Positions 1-6,664 of a stretch of 13,786 nucleotides of DNA are shown here, in pieces (positions within the stretch are counted from its first letter, which is position 1; every line of letters begins with the position of its first letter). This stretch comes from Candidatus Omnitrophota bacterium (GTDB taxonomy: Bacteria > Ratteibacteria > UBA8468 > MWAK01): contig JAHJUB010000006.1 of the NCBI GenBank assembly GCA_018829455.1, positions 1-13,786 of the forward strand. Reading direction: 5' to 3'. The notes under the pieces were generated by a model. The model did not search any database. It was not told where the DNA came from and was given only the letters and a program-made list of their open reading frames with translations. The position numbers were made by a program, and so were the translations under genes.

Positions 1-44
1 CAGTTGGTTTATTAATCATGCTCGTTTGATGTTGTTATTTTGGG

Positions 45-106
45 TAGGGGAGGGGCTTATGTCCCCTCCCGTGCGGCTCGTAGTGCGACCCTTTCCGGGT
101 CGCTAA
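45..106. repeat. GTAGGGG / GTAGTGCGACCC double-hairpin repeat
   Basis: Two adjacent hairpins are visible. The first has stem GGGAGGGG (48-55) pairing with CCCCTCCC (63-70). The second has stem GCGACCC (85-91) pairing with GGGTCGC (97-103). The same pair in the same order recurs inside trpE (3697-3753), the first hairpin recurs at 2940-2961, and the first ten bases of the second module recur at the right edge (13777-13786). It ends just before the GTG start of birA and supplies the in-frame TAA (104-106) that bounds that frame. I infer a dispersed palindromic repeat of the REP type. No transposase for it is visible. Confidence 0.8.
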
Positions 107-112
107 ATATTT

Positions 113-661
113 GTGCGACTCCGACAGAAAAATAACGTTTATATCTTTTCCGAACTTCCCTCCACGCAAGACAAGGCCTGGGAATTAGTTTTCAACGGCG
201 TCCCGTCCGGTTCTCTGATTATTGCCGGCGTTCAGACTGTTGGCCGGGGCCGGCATGGCCGAATCTGGTACTCTCCCGCGGGCAGTTTATGTTTTTCCCT
301 CGTTTTATTTCCGATTTCCTCCAGGCAGTCCAACGGTATTACGCTTTCGGCCGCAAGGGCGCTTCAACTGGCTTTAAAATCGGCGCTGGGTTTGGAAATC
401 CGGCTTAAACTTCCCAATGACCTCTATTTTCAAGAAAAAAAATTGGCCGGAATTATCCTGGAAGTGAAACAGGATAAAGCGGTTTTGGGCGTCGGACTTA
501 ACGTTAACTGTCAAACCGGTTCCTGGCCCGTTGGGGTCTGCGCAACCAGTCTGAGGGAGGTTCTGAACAGGCGGGTTAGCCGTTGCGCCATTCTCTCCGC
601 CTTCCTGAACAATTTCCAAAAAGAAACTTTGACATTTGGTGTATTTGAAGATAAAATATAA
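113..661 (+). CDS. birA: Biotin-[acetyl-CoA-carboxylase] ligase, catalytic domain only, short
   Basis: The product attaches biotin to the carrier domain of biotin-dependent carboxylases through biotinyl-AMP. It is 182 aa and keeps the family signatures in order: STQ near residue 17, the adenylate-binding loop GRGRHGR (44-50), KLPND (99-103, usually KWPND, with Lys99 the expected catalytic lysine), KKLAGIILE (109-117) and GVGLNVN (126-132). There is no N-terminal helix-turn-helix, so it is not a BirA-type repressor. The small C-terminal SH3-like domain of usual ligases (about 235-270 aa) is missing; the frame stops about 20 residues after the last conserved helix. The start is GTG at 113, because a stop at 104-106 inside the upstream repeat excludes anything earlier, and there is no clear Shine-Dalgarno. 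birA genes often sit with NAD-biosynthesis genes, which fits nadB downstream. Function is fairly sure; whether this shortened form is active is open. Confidence 0.82.
   Translation: MRLRQKNNVYIFSELPSTQDKAWELVFNGVPSGSLIIAGVQTVGRGRHGRIWYSPAGSLCFSLVLFPISSRQSNGITLSAARALQLALKSALGLEIRLKLPNDLYFQEKKLAGIILEVKQDKAVLGVGLNVNCQTGSWPVGVCATSLREVLNRRVSRCAILSAFLNNFQKETLTFGVFEDKI
629..657 (+). promoter_or_regulatory. Candidate sigma70-type promoter for the pseudopilin gene
   Basis: TTGACA at 629-634 is a perfect -35 match, followed by 17 bases and then TAAAAT at 652-657. It lies in the last codons of birA and would start RNA near 664. That gives a leader of about 105 nt carrying the palindrome at 672-745 ahead of the pilin start at 770. 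This is inferred from consensus match and spacing only. Confidence 0.5.
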
Positions 662-671
662 TTGCTTGGCT

Positions 672-745
672 CGGAAATTAGGGACACCTACCTAATTTTG
701 AATTTAAGTGAAGTAGCGAAAATTAGGAGGTGTCCCTAATTTCCG
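672..745. repeat. AATTAGGGACACC palindrome (REP-like)
   Basis: The arms 672-699 and 719-745 are reverse complements over 27 bases, with one extra A in the left arm, around a 19-base loop. The arms carry AATTAGGGACACC near each outer end. Palindromes of this kind accompany REP-associated tyrosine (Y1) transposases in many genomes; that link is from general knowledge and no such transposase is in the window. It starts 11 bases after the birA stop and ends 24 bases before the pilin start, so it would form a strong hairpin in the pilin mRNA leader. Confidence 0.85.
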
Positions 746-769
746 AAAAAGAGGGGGAGGTGAATCGTA

Positions 770-1309
770 ATGAATAAAAAAGGTTTTACGCTGATTGAGT
801 TATTGATAGTTATTGCCATTATTGCTATCTTGACGGCCATGCTCTTGCCGGCGCTCTCTCAAGCGAGGGAAAGCGCCAGGCGTATTACCTGCCTTAATAA
901 TTTAAAACAGTTAGGGCTGGCTGTGAATATGTATCTTCAGGATAACGCCGAAGGTTTTCCAGGTGTTTTCAGTTGGGAGGACGAAATTAGTAAGTATGCT
1001 TCCGAAGGCAGTTTTTATTGCCCCAGCGAGAAGAGTAACAGTAACGATAACGATTATGCCATAAACAGCAACCTGACCGGCCAGAAGCTTTCCGGAATCA
1101 GCCATTCCTCAATTTTTCCGTTGCTTTTTGACCGCAATCCGGACGGAGCTTTTCAGGGTAAGCTGGGTGACCCCGTTGATTTTTACTACGGAACCTGTTC
1201 CGACCGGCACAGCAAAGGCACCAACTTTTTGTTTCTGGATGGTCGCGCCGCCTGGGTTTCAAAACCAGCAGAAGTAGGCACCGATGTTTTGAATTTTGAC
1301 ACCCAATAA
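770..1309 (+). CDS. Type II secretion/type IV pilin-like pseudopilin with H-X9-DG motif
   Basis: A 179-aa prepilin-like protein. The N-terminus MNKKG-FTLIE is a class III signal: prepilin peptidase should cut after Gly5 and methylate Phe6, and Glu10 is the conserved +5 glutamate. One hydrophobic helix follows (about 6-28), ending in ALSQARESARR, with CLNNLKQLG at 41-49. Near the C-terminus His147 is followed nine residues later by Asp157-Gly158, the H-X9-DG signature of prepilin-like proteins found in many copies in Planctomycetota, Lentisphaerota and Verrucomicrobiota. Cysteines at 41, 84 and 143 could form a disulfide. It is likely an inner-membrane-anchored, periplasm-facing subunit of a secretion or pilus machine, but its partner system is not in the window. 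The ATG has a very strong Shine-Dalgarno (GGGGGAGGTG, 754-763). nadB begins one base after its stop. Confidence 0.9.
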   Translation: MNKKGFTLIELLIVIAIIAILTAMLLPALSQARESARRITCLNNLKQLGLAVNMYLQDNAEGFPGVFSWEDEISKYASEGSFYCPSEKSNSNDNDYAINSNLTGQKLSGISHSSIFPLLFDRNPDGAFQGKLGDPVDFYYGTCSDRHSKGTNFLFLDGRAAWVSKPAEVGTDVLNFDTQ

Positions 1310-1310
1310 A

Positions 1311-2891
1311 ATGGTCCTGCCCCGTCTGGTTGATTTTGATTCTACGACCGTTCCGGAGGAGGACACAGAAGTATTGGTGGTTGGCAGCGGCGCGGCCGGT
1401 CTTTCCGCCAGTTTGAGCGCAGCCAGAGCCGGCCGCCGGGTATTGTTGGTGGCAAAAAGCGGTTTTCTGGATACGGCCTCCGACCTGGCCCAGGGTGGAA
1501 TTGCGGTTGCCCTTTCCAAAGACGATTCTCCGGAAAAACATCTTCAGGACACGCTCAATTCCGGTTCGGGATTATCTGACCCTGAATTCGTTAAAGTGCT
1601 GGTTCGGGAAGGTCCGGAAAGAGTCAGGGCGATGCTTTCCTCCGGCGCTATCTTCACCCGGGATGGTTCCGGACTTGCTTTTACTCGGGAAGGCGGCCAT
1701 TCTGTGCCGCGCATTATCTACGCTTCCGGCGACCGCAGCGGCGCGGAAGTAATTCGCACCCTCTCGCCTCTTGTTCTCCAAAACCGCCGGATTGAAATCA
1801 GAGAAAAGTACTTTCTGATCGACCTCATTACTTTGGGAAACTCAGTCATCGGCGGGCTTTTTTTTGAAGGGGAAAAGAAGATTCCTTTGTTTGTCCGGGC
1901 GGCCAGCGTGGTCCTGGCGACCGGCGGTTCCGGCCAGTTGTTTCAGGAAACGACCAATCCCACCATCTCCACCGGGGATGGTATGGCGGCCGCCTATCGC
2001 AGCGGGGCAACCCTGCGGGATTTGGAATTTGTGCAATTTCACCCGACCGTTTTCTACGTGGCCGGCGCCCCGCGCTTCCTGATTTCCGAAGCGGTAAGAG
2101 GCGAGGGCGCGGCCCTGGTCAACGACCGGCAGGAACATTTTATGCGTTCCTACCATCCTGACGCAGAACTTGCCTCCCGCGATGTGGTTGCCCGGGCCAT
2201 TCTGGACCAGATGAAACGTCAGGCCGCCCGGAACGTCTACCTGGATTGCCGTTCCATCGGTCCCAACTTCAAAAAGCGATTTCCCTCCATTTACGCCATG
2301 GTCCAGCGTTTCCGGATAGACCCGGCCCACGACCTTATTCCGGTCCGGCCGGCGGCCCATTACATGATGGGTGGAGTTAAGATTGATCTTAACGGCGCCG
2401 CGGATTTGGAAAACCTTTTTGCCTGCGGAGAGGTTGCCTGTACCGGTGTTCACGGCGCCAACCGTCTGGGCAGTAATTCGCTGCTGGAGTGCCTGGTTTT
2501 CGGGGACCGGGCCGGGGCTGCGGCTGCCGAAGGGAAGCATATTTTTCGGGGTCGCGTTCAGTTTACCCGGCGCTGGAAAGATTTCCATCTGGACGTGGCC
2601 GACCTTAAGAGGTCGCTCAACGCATTGGTCTGGCGTCATTGCGGCATAGAGCGGGAAGGCAGCGACCTGGAGTTTGTTCTGGAGAAATTAAAAGAATGGC
2701 AGAGTTATGCTCTTTCCGCCCGTTTCTTTGATTCTTCCGGCTGGGAGATGCAGAACATGCTTTTGATTGCCGGCCTGATTGCGCAAAGCGCCCTGGAAAG
2801 GACCGAAAGCCGGGGCGCCCATTTCCGCACCGATTTTCCGGAGAGAGATGATGCGAAGTGGCTCCGGCATATCGACCGAAAGATTAATTGA
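1311..2891 (+). CDS. nadB: L-aspartate oxidase
   Basis: This FAD enzyme oxidises L-aspartate to iminoaspartate, the first step of de novo NAD synthesis, in the cytoplasm. The 526-aa length is normal (E. coli about 540). Visible features are the dinucleotide-binding loop GSGAAG (25-30), SDLAQGGIA (58-66), the REGGHS substrate-region motif (126-131), ATGGSGQLF, FVQFHPT, Arg290 in SRDVVARA, His350 in HYMMGG, and the C-terminal flavin signature GVHGANRLGSNSLLE. All key residues appear intact. I chose ATG 1311 over the upstream in-frame TTG at 1296, because it follows the pilin TAA (1307-1309) by one base and starts just before the FAD fold. With no own Shine-Dalgarno, translation probably depends on termination of the pilin frame. 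nadA and nadC are absent nearby. A succinate dehydrogenase or fumarate reductase subunit is unlikely given the NadB-type motifs and lack of partners. Confidence 0.93.
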   Translation: MVLPRLVDFDSTTVPEEDTEVLVVGSGAAGLSASLSAARAGRRVLLVAKSGFLDTASDLAQGGIAVALSKDDSPEKHLQDTLNSGSGLSDPEFVKVLVREGPERVRAMLSSGAIFTRDGSGLAFTREGGHSVPRIIYASGDRSGAEVIRTLSPLVLQNRRIEIREKYFLIDLITLGNSVIGGLFFEGEKKIPLFVRAASVVLATGGSGQLFQETTNPTISTGDGMAAAYRSGATLRDLEFVQFHPTVFYVAGAPRFLISEAVRGEGAALVNDRQEHFMRSYHPDAELASRDVVARAILDQMKRQAARNVYLDCRSIGPNFKKRFPSIYAMVQRFRIDPAHDLIPVRPAAHYMMGGVKIDLNGAADLENLFACGEVACTGVHGANRLGSNSLLECLVFGDRAGAAAAEGKHIFRGRVQFTRRWKDFHLDVADLKRSLNALVWRHCGIEREGSDLEFVLEKLKEWQSYALSARFFDSSGWEMQNMLLIAGLIAQSALERTESRGAHFRTDFPERDDAKWLRHIDRKIN

Positions 2892-2935
2892 TGCAAACGA
2901 ATTAAATATTTTGACGTAGGGGTTCGCGTAGTAAT

Positions 2936-3006
2936 GTAGGGGAGGGGCTATGTCCCCTCCCAATCCTCTCCATCTCCCGCGGGCGGGGATGTAACCCCGC
3001 CCCTAC
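2936..3006. repeat. GTAGGGG...CCCCTAC double-hairpin repeat
   Basis: The element is bounded by GTAGGGG (2936-2942) and its reverse complement CCCCTAC (3000-3006). It holds two hairpins: GGGAGGGG (2940-2947) with CCCCTCCC (2954-2961), and GGGCGGGG (2981-2988) with CCCCGCCC (2995-3002). A shorter GTAGGGG piece lies just upstream (2916-2922). It belongs to the same family as 45-106, 3697-3753 and 12275-12324, and fills most of the 168-bp gap between nadB and trpE. Confidence 0.85.
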
Positions 3007-3059
3007 ATTTAAAAGAGTCGGGCAACTACATATAAGGTTAAAATATTTATTGCATTTCC

Positions 3060-4607
3060 ATGGATACTTATCCCTCATTTACCGAGTTTGACCGGCTGGC
3101 GAAAGAAGCTAATTTTATACCGGTCTCCTGCGAAATTCTGGCCGACCTGGAAACGCCGGTTTCCGCCTACCTCAAGGTGGTCGGAACTAAACCCGGTTTT
3201 CTGCTGGAAAGCGCCGAGGGCGGCGAGCGATTCGGCCGTTATTCATTTCTGGGAACCGACCCAAGCGCGATTATCCGTACCAAAGGGAATCGGATTGAGA
3301 TTGAAACGGGAACCGCAAAAGAAGTAAAGGAAGAAAGTCCGTTTCCGTTTTTGCGAAAGTACCTTTCCGGGTTTAAGGTGGCTGCTGACCCGACGCTTCC
3401 CCGTTTTTCCGGTGGATTGGTCGGCTATTTTTCCTATGACGTTGTCCGGTTTTTTGAGAATCTGCCGGATATTAAAGAAGATGACCAAAAATTACCGGAT
3501 ATACAGTTATTCCTGGCCGATACTATTCTTGCTTTTGACCACTTCCGGCACCGGCTCAAAATTATAACTCACGCCCGTCCCGAAGAGGGCTCCAAAAAAG
3601 CTTATGAAGGCGCGAAAAAGCGGATAGCGGAGATAATCAGCCGCCTGTCATCATATTCCCTCCCTCTTGACGGGGGAGGTGAGGTGGGGGTGAAATGTAG
3701 GGGAGGGGTTGCATCCCCTCCCAAACGTAGTGCGACCCTTTCAGGGTCGCTAATGGGAAAATCGCAGTTTCAGAGCAACTTCAGCCGTCCGGAATTTGAA
3801 ACGGCGGTTCTTAAAGCAAAAGAATATATCCGGAAAGGCGACGCGATTCAGGTTGTCCTCTCCCAGCGGCTCTGCGTTGATTATCCGGAATCCGGGCCGG
3901 ACCCCTTTGACCTCTATCGGGCAATCCGCGCCATCAACCCTTCTCCTTATCTTTATTATTTTAATTTTGACAAGACTATCCTGGTTGGTTCGTCGCCGGA
4001 AGTGATGGTGCGCCTGGAAGAAGGTAAGGCCACCCTGCGACCGATCGCCGGAACCAGGCCGCGGGGCCAAAGCGAGCCGGAAGACCGGGAACTGGAAGAT
4101 GATTTAAAGAAAGACGAGAAGGAGAAGGCGGAGCATATCATGTTAGTTGACCTGGGCCGTAATGATTTAGGCCGGGTCTGTCAGCCCGGAACGGTCACGG
4201 TAACCGAACTGATGGCGGTGGAAAAGTATTCCCACGTAATGCACCTGGTGAGCAACATCACCGGTGACCTGCGGCCGGATAAGGACGCTTTTGACCTTTT
4301 CTCCGCCGCATTCCCGGCCGGCACCGTCTCCGGCGCTCCTAAAATACGGGCGATGGAAATAATTGAAGAGTTGGAACCGGTTAAGCGCGGTCCTTATGCC
4401 GGAGCGGTCGGTTATTTTGATTTTTCCGGAAACCTTGATACCTGCATTACCATCCGGACGGTCTGGATTGAAGACGGCAAGGCCTATCTTCAGGTGGGCG
4501 CGGGTATCGTGGCCGATTCGGTTCCGTCCCGAGAATATGAAGAAACGCTGAACAAAGGCCAGGCGTTTCTGGAGGCGCTCCGCCTGGCATCATCAGGGCT
4601 GCTGTAA
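3060..4607 (+). CDS. trpE: Anthranilate synthase component I, with a repeat-derived internal insert
   Basis: TrpE converts chorismate to anthranilate, using ammonia delivered by TrpG, in the first step of tryptophan synthesis. The 515-aa protein has the N-terminal domain with the tryptophan-sensing LLES motif (48-51) and RYSFLG (60-65), so feedback inhibition is probably kept. The chorismate-binding domain has GDAIQVVLSQR (260-270), PIAGTRPRG (328-336), EHIMLVDLGRNDLG (358-371), AGTVSGAPK (420-428) and GAGIVADS (480-487). Between the domains, residues about 199-232 are encoded by palindromic repeat DNA in frame, an extra stretch rich in Gly, Pro, Ser and Lys. The start is ATG 3060; there is no good Shine-Dalgarno. 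A weak candidate promoter (TTTAAA 3008-3013, 17 bases, TATAAG 3031-3036) lies upstream. trpG follows after 88 bp, but trpD, trpC, trpF, trpB and trpA are not here. PabB is the alternative, but LLES and the paired glutaminase favour TrpE. Confidence 0.93.
   Translation: MDTYPSFTEFDRLAKEANFIPVSCEILADLETPVSAYLKVVGTKPGFLLESAEGGERFGRYSFLGTDPSAIIRTKGNRIEIETGTAKEVKEESPFPFLRKYLSGFKVAADPTLPRFSGGLVGYFSYDVVRFFENLPDIKEDDQKLPDIQLFLADTILAFDHFRHRLKIITHARPEEGSKKAYEGAKKRIAEIISRLSSYSLPLDGGGEVGVKCRGGVASPPKRSATLSGSLMGKSQFQSNFSRPEFETAVLKAKEYIRKGDAIQVVLSQRLCVDYPESGPDPFDLYRAIRAINPSPYLYYFNFDKTILVGSSPEVMVRLEEGKATLRPIAGTRPRGQSEPEDRELEDDLKKDEKEKAEHIMLVDLGRNDLGRVCQPGTVTVTELMAVEKYSHVMHLVSNITGDLRPDKDAFDLFSAAFPAGTVSGAPKIRAMEIIEELEPVKRGPYAGAVGYFDFSGNLDTCITIRTVWIEDGKAYLQVGAGIVADSVPSREYEETLNKGQAFLEALRLASSGLL
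3656..3753. repeat. Composite palindromic element in frame inside trpE
   Basis: Three hairpins stand in a row: CCTCCC (3659-3664) with GGGAGG (3674-3679); GGGAGGGG (3701-3708) with CCCCTCCC (3715-3722); and GCGACCC (3732-3738) with GGGTCGC (3744-3750). The last two match the intergenic element at 45-106 in order, orientation and nearly in base sequence. The stretch is about 98 bp, close to 33 codons, has no stop in the trpE frame, and falls at the linker between the two TrpE domains. In another frame it carries TAA (3751-3753), like the intergenic copy at 104-106. Confidence 0.85.
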
Positions 4608-4614
4608 ATACATT

Positions 4615-4674
4615 GTCATTGCGAGCGCATTCCAGCGCGGCAATCTCATTTTTCGGGTCGGATAAATCCGACCC
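4615..4674. repeat. GTCATTGC-family repeat plus hairpin between trpE and trpG
   Basis: Bases 4615-4648 run from GTCATTGCGAGCG to GCGCGGCAATCTCA. This is the reverse complement, with changes, of the right part of the element at 13319-13433. A separate hairpin follows, stem GGGTCGGAT (4655-4663) with ATCCGACCC (4666-4674). Repeats with GTCATTGCGAG...GCGGCAATCTC are widespread in unrelated bacteria. No terminator T-run follows, so trpE and trpG may still be cotranscribed. Confidence 0.75.
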
Positions 4675-4695
4675 CTACAATTATTGATTTAAACT

Positions 4696-5259
4696 ATGGT
4701 TTTATTAATTGATAACTACGATTCCTTCACCTACAATATCTTCCAGGAGATTTCGGAACTGGGCGCTGAAGTGCGGGTTATTCGCAATGACCGGATTACG
4801 ATTGATGGTGTCTTAGAGATGGCGCCGGAGAGGGTGATAATTTCGCCGGGTCCGGGCCGGCCGGAAAATGCCGGTATTTCGGTTTCTCTGATTAAGGAAC
4901 TGGCGGGAAAAATTCCGGTTTTGGGGGTCTGTCTTGGTCACCAGGCGCTTGGATATGCATACGGCGGGAAGATTGTCGGAGCAAAACGGTTGATGCATGG
5001 CAAGACATCTATGATTTTTCACGACGGCTCCGGAATTTTTGCCGGGATTCCGAATCCTTTTGAAGCGACCCGCTACCACTCTTTACTGGTTGAAAAGGAA
5101 ACCATTCCGGATTCTTTTAAGATTACTGCCTGGACCGAAGATAATGAGATTATGGGTTTGCAGGTTAAGGGTTTGCCGCTTTTCGGCGTTCAGTTCCATC
5201 CGGAGTCAATTCTGACCAAAGAGGGTATCAACATCTTGCGGAACTTCCTGAAGATTTGA
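4696..5259 (+). CDS. trpG: Anthranilate synthase component II (glutamine amidotransferase)
   Basis: A class I glutamine amidotransferase that releases ammonia from glutamine for TrpE; in many bacteria the same subunit also serves PabB in folate synthesis. It is 187 aa, the normal stand-alone length. The start MVLLIDNYDSFTYNI is typical. The oxyanion region is ISPGPGRP (49-56). The catalytic triad is Cys79 in GVCLGHQ with His168 and Glu170 in QFHPES. RYHSLLV (126-132) is the usual TrpG/PabA motif. ATG 4696 is the only sensible start; it lacks a Shine-Dalgarno, and TACAAT (4676-4681) lies just upstream. It forms a pair with trpE and converges on dnaJ, with a terminator-like repeat between. Confidence 0.93.
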   Translation: MVLLIDNYDSFTYNIFQEISELGAEVRVIRNDRITIDGVLEMAPERVIISPGPGRPENAGISVSLIKELAGKIPVLGVCLGHQALGYAYGGKIVGAKRLMHGKTSMIFHDGSGIFAGIPNPFEATRYHSLLVEKETIPDSFKITAWTEDNEIMGLQVKGLPLFGVQFHPESILTKEGINILRNFLKI

Positions 5260-5265
5260 TGTTGT

Positions 5266-5325
5266 GTAGTTGCCAACCTTGGTTGGCGTTTTTTGGCAAC
5301 AACGCCCAGCAATCTGGGCAACTAC
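5266..5325. repeat. GTAGTTGCC...GGGCAACTAC double-hairpin repeat with terminator-like first hairpin
   Basis: Hairpin one has stem GCCAACC with GGTTGGC (5272-5287, two-base loop) and is followed after one base by six T (5289-5294), a good rho-independent terminator shape for trpG. Hairpin two has stem GCCCAG (5304-5309) with CTGGGC (5314-5319). The flanks GTAGTTGCC and GGGCAACTAC are complementary. The same layout occurs at 6481-6536 on the other side of dnaJ, so this is a mobile-type repeat that may also end trpG transcription. Confidence 0.8.
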
Positions 5326-5338
5326 GGAACAGGAATTA

Positions 5339-6448
5339 TTACGGTTTGCTCTTCGGGTAGGCACGCCGGGTAGTGCGTTTTTCAAAATCTTCCAACAGGC
5401 GGCGCTCTTCGGCCGTTAGATTTACCGGAGTTTCAATCGTTATTCGCACCAACTGGTCTCCCCGTCCGTAACCGGAAATATTCGGCATACCTCTTCCGCG
5501 TAAGCGCAAAACGGTATTGGTCTGTGTTCCGGCCGGTATTTTCATCCGGACATCCCCTTTGAGGGTCGGCGCTTCCTTTTCCGTGCCGAGCGCCGCTTCG
5601 CTAAAGGTGATAAACTGTTCGTAAAAAAGGTTGTTTCCCTCCCGCCGGAATAAAGGGTCTTCTTCCACGAATACGTTGAGGTAAAGGTTGCCGGCCGGGC
5701 CTCCCTGAATACCGACGTTACCCTTGCCGTGAATGCGCAGTTTTGACCCGTTTTCAATGCCGGCCGGAATCGTTACCTGGAGACGTTCTTTTTCTCTCAC
5801 CCGGCCTTTTCCATTGCAGTTGCGGCAGGGTTTTTCAATAACTTCGCCGTTGCCGCCGCACCTCGGGCAGGTTTGGCTGATGGAGAAGAAACCCTGGTTA
5901 TGCCTGATCTGTCCGTCCCCGTCGCACTGGGGGCAGGGCCGTTTGCCGGTACCGGCTGACGCACCGGTGCCGTTACAGGATTGGCAGGTGGTCAGTCGCG
6001 TCAACGATACCTCTTTTTTAACACCTTCCGCGGCTTCTTTCAGCGGGATTCTAACCGAAGCTTCTATGTCCTCCCCGCGGAAAACCTGTTCCCTCTGTCT
6101 GGAACCGGTTCCGGACGTCCCGCGGAAAAAATTAAAAAGGTCGTCGATGGAACCGCGACCAAAAATATCTCCAAATTCCTGTTGAACCCGACCCAAATCG
6201 TCGGTTGGGTTGAAGCCGCTGTTTTCAATTCCCGGGAAACCGAACTGGTCGTAAGTAGCGCGTTTCTGGGAATCGCTTAAGACCTCGTAAGATTCAGTTG
6301 CCTCCCGGAACTTTTCCTCTGTTTTTTTATCCCCGGGATTTCGGTCGGGGTGAAACTGGAGCGCCAGTTTCCGGTAGGCCTCTTTGATATTATCGTTGCC
6401 GGCGTCTTTCTTGACGCCTAAAACCTCATAATAATCTCTCTTCGCCAT
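5339..6448 (-). CDS. dnaJ: Chaperone DnaJ (Hsp40, type I)
   Basis: The co-chaperone stimulates DnaK ATPase and delivers unfolded clients. It is a full-length class A J-protein of 369 aa. The J domain starts MAKRDYYEVLGV, with the HPD motif at 33-35. A Gly/Phe-rich linker follows (about 70-118). The zinc-finger domain has four CxxCxGxG repeats with cysteine pairs at 155/158, 172/175, 194/197 and 208/211. The C-terminal substrate-binding domains run from about 215 to 345. All four repeats and HPD are intact. dnaK, grpE and hrcA are not adjacent, and no CIRCE-type inverted repeat is seen upstream. The start is ATG at 6446-6448 read on the - strand, with no clear Shine-Dalgarno. A promoter candidate lies at 6601-6629. 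The gene is bracketed by two copies of the GTAGTTGCC repeat family. Confidence 0.96.
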   Translation of the reverse strand: MAKRDYYEVLGVKKDAGNDNIKEAYRKLALQFHPDRNPGDKKTEEKFREATESYEVLSDSQKRATYDQFGFPGIENSGFNPTDDLGRVQQEFGDIFGRGSIDDLFNFFRGTSGTGSRQREQVFRGEDIEASVRIPLKEAAEGVKKEVSLTRLTTCQSCNGTGASAGTGKRPCPQCDGDGQIRHNQGFFSISQTCPRCGGNGEVIEKPCRNCNGKGRVREKERLQVTIPAGIENGSKLRIHGKGNVGIQGGPAGNLYLNVFVEEDPLFRREGNNLFYEQFITFSEAALGTEKEAPTLKGDVRMKIPAGTQTNTVLRLRGRGMPNISGYGRGDQLVRITIETPVNLTAEERRLLEDFEKRTTRRAYPKSKP

Positions 6449-6480
6449 CGTGTAGTGTTATTCTTTAAAATTTAAAAATT

Positions 6481-6536
6481 GTAGTTGCCGAGCTTGCTCG
6501 GCGCAGTTAACAGAGCCCGGCAAGCCGGGCGACTAC
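6481..6536. repeat. GTAGTTGCC...GGGCGACTAC double-hairpin repeat
   Basis: Hairpin one is GCCGAGC with GCTCGGC (6487-6502); hairpin two is GCCCGGC with GCCGGGC (6515-6530), each with a two-base loop. The outer bases GTAGTTGCC and GGGCGACTAC match the copy at 5266-5325, while the stem sequences differ with pairing preserved. It would lie in the leader of dnaJ if the promoter at 6601-6629 is used. Confidence 0.82.
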
Positions 6537-6600
6537 AAATAATACCAAGATACTATACTTGCTCGGCTCTTTAAAAGCGGAAGGGGTTGTATCTTTTACT

Positions 6601-6629
6601 ATTTTACCCGATTTGCGTATTTTTTTCAA
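6601..6629 (-). promoter_or_regulatory. Candidate promoter for dnaJ
   Basis: On the - strand TTGAAA (6629 to 6624) is followed by 17 bases and TAAAAT (6606 to 6601), a good sigma70-type layout. RNA would begin near 6594, about 145 nt upstream of dnaJ, and the leader would contain the repeat at 6481-6536. Not a heat-shock-type promoter by eye. Consensus match only. Confidence 0.4.
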
Positions 6630-6630
6630 T

Positions 6631-6660
6631 TTTACAACCGGGTCTGTAATGCGCTAAAAT
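6631..6660 (+). promoter_or_regulatory. Candidate promoter for carA, upstream of the inverted-repeat element
   Basis: TTTACA (6631-6636), 18 bases, then TAAAAT (6655-6660). It is back to back with the dnaJ promoter candidate. RNA would start close to the left end of the 6665-6935 element, which would then form almost the whole carA leader of about 270 nt. Consensus match only. Confidence 0.35.
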
Positions 6661-6664
6661 AACA

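Noticed and set aside
1296..1301. Perfect TTGACA at the end of the pilin gene, as a nadB promoter
   Set aside because: No -10 box at usable spacing; it would also fall past the nadB start. The TTG within it was likewise rejected as the nadB start in favour of ATG 1311.
1842..2639. Long open frame of 265 codons opposite nadB
   Set aside because: Antisense shadow of a well-conserved nadB; its sequence has no recognisable domain and no start signal.
4608..4695. Possible trp attenuator between or before the trp genes
   Set aside because: No leader peptide with Trp codons and no alternative terminator; the hairpins belong to dispersed repeats.
5733..6280. Open frames opposite dnaJ
   Set aside because: Produced by the compositional bias of the zinc-finger and Gly-rich region of dnaJ on the other strand.
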